NCBI RefSeq assembly: GCF_017991995.1
Contig: NZ_JAGOPN010000010.1
Coordinates: forward strand, 124,001-188,000
Direction: 5' to 3'
DNA length: 64,000 nt
Source: Pseudacidovorax sp.
GTDB taxonomy: Bacteria; Pseudomonadota; Gammaproteobacteria; Burkholderiales; Burkholderiaceae_C
Below the pieces are notes generated by a model that did not search any database, had not been told where the DNA came from, and saw only the letters and a list, made by a program, of their open reading frames with translations. Below, piece by piece: positions 63,796 to 64,000 of this stretch; the first letter of the stretch is position 1; each line of letters begins with the position of its first letter. Both the position numbers and the translations under genes were made by a program.

Positions 63796-64000
63796 TCAGC
63801 GCAGTTCTTCCTTGCGCAGACGCACCACCGGCGCGAGCACCGTGGGCAGCGCCTGCAGTTCGGCGATCACGCTGTCCACCGCGCCTTCGCGCGCGTCGTG
63901 CGTGAGGATGATCAGGTCAGTGTCGGTGGAACCTTCGCCGCCCACGTCCTCGGCCTCGCGCTGCAGCACGGCGTCGATGCTGATGCCGGCCGTGGCCAGC
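63796..64000 (-). CDS. hom: Homoserine dehydrogenase, C-terminal part
   Basis: The minus-strand frame reads LATAGISIDAVLQREAEDVG, then TDLIILTHDAREGAVDSVIAELQALPTVLAPVVRLRKEELR and stop at 63796: the C-terminal ACT domain that makes the enzyme threonine-sensitive. The NAD-binding and catalytic parts lie beyond the window end. It is immediately upstream of thrC, the standard order. Confidence 0.93.
   Translation of the reverse strand, partial: LATAGISIDAVLQREAEDVGGEGSTDTDLIILTHDAREGAVDSVIAELQALPTVLAPVVRLRKEELR

Overview
The window is GC-rich chromosomal DNA from a betaproteobacterium, most likely Burkholderiales and probably Comamonadaceae. The reasons are two Bug-type (TctC) binding proteins, a czcICBA metal-efflux cluster of Cupriavidus type, a DUF4148 protein, a hom-thrC-mobB-moeA-moaD string, and a PilE/FimT/PilV/PilW/PilX/PilY1 operon. 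The genus call is inference from gene content only.

Region 1 (1-11,990) is a heavy-metal resistance block: the end of an OmpR-type regulator and its sensor kinase (+), then on the minus strand a small DUF4148 secreted protein, a P1B-4-like metal ATPase, a small periplasmic protein, and czcI-czcC-czcB-czcA. Two palindromic sites of the CusR/CopR type (TGACA-N4-TGT) lie in front of the DUF4148 gene and in front of czcI, so one regulator probably drives both. Region 2 (12,060-17,610) starts with decayed transporter genes and then holds a minus-strand catabolic-looking operon: SCP2-like protein, alpha/beta hydrolase, carboxymuconolactone decarboxylase-like protein, Bug protein and GabD-like dehydrogenase. 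Upstream lies the 3' stub of what looks like a LysR regulator, cut by an IS21-family element (17,608-20,232). Region 3 (20,390-22,825) has a NYN-domain gene, a tyrosine recombinase and the 3' part of a tRNA-Lys(CUU) gene. This marks the right end of an integrated element whose other end was not found in the window, so the metal block may be its cargo.

Region 4 (22,840-38,630) is cell-surface and phosphorus biology: a large type Va autotransporter, a TerB-like protein, a GAF-GGDEF cyclase, then a long minus-strand run PhnD-PhnC-PhnE, small lipoprotein, Tat-secreted phospholipase C, YadA-like adhesin. Divergent from phnD is a HAD-IIA phosphatase followed by a convergent MurR/RpiR regulator; two TGA-N7-CTCA sites lie in the divergent promoter region. 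This locus is the best candidate for an undescribed functional unit: surface phospholipid attack, phosphorylated-product import and dephosphorylation.

Region 5 (38,650-50,625) is mostly housekeeping: TerC/Alx, an NhaR-like regulator, VOC and DUF938 proteins, thiolase and enoyl-CoA hydratase, a PheC-like secreted protein, amidase, ClpB with a clear sigma-32 promoter, and a second Bug protein. Region 6 (50,760-58,374) is the minor pilin/PilY1 operon, preceded by three GTTAA repeats about 22 bp apart that resemble LytTR (AlgR-type) sites. Region 7 (58,438-64,000) carries moaE, a lone DapA-family gene, then moaD-moeA-mobB-thrC-hom' read leftwards with overlapping stop/start codons.
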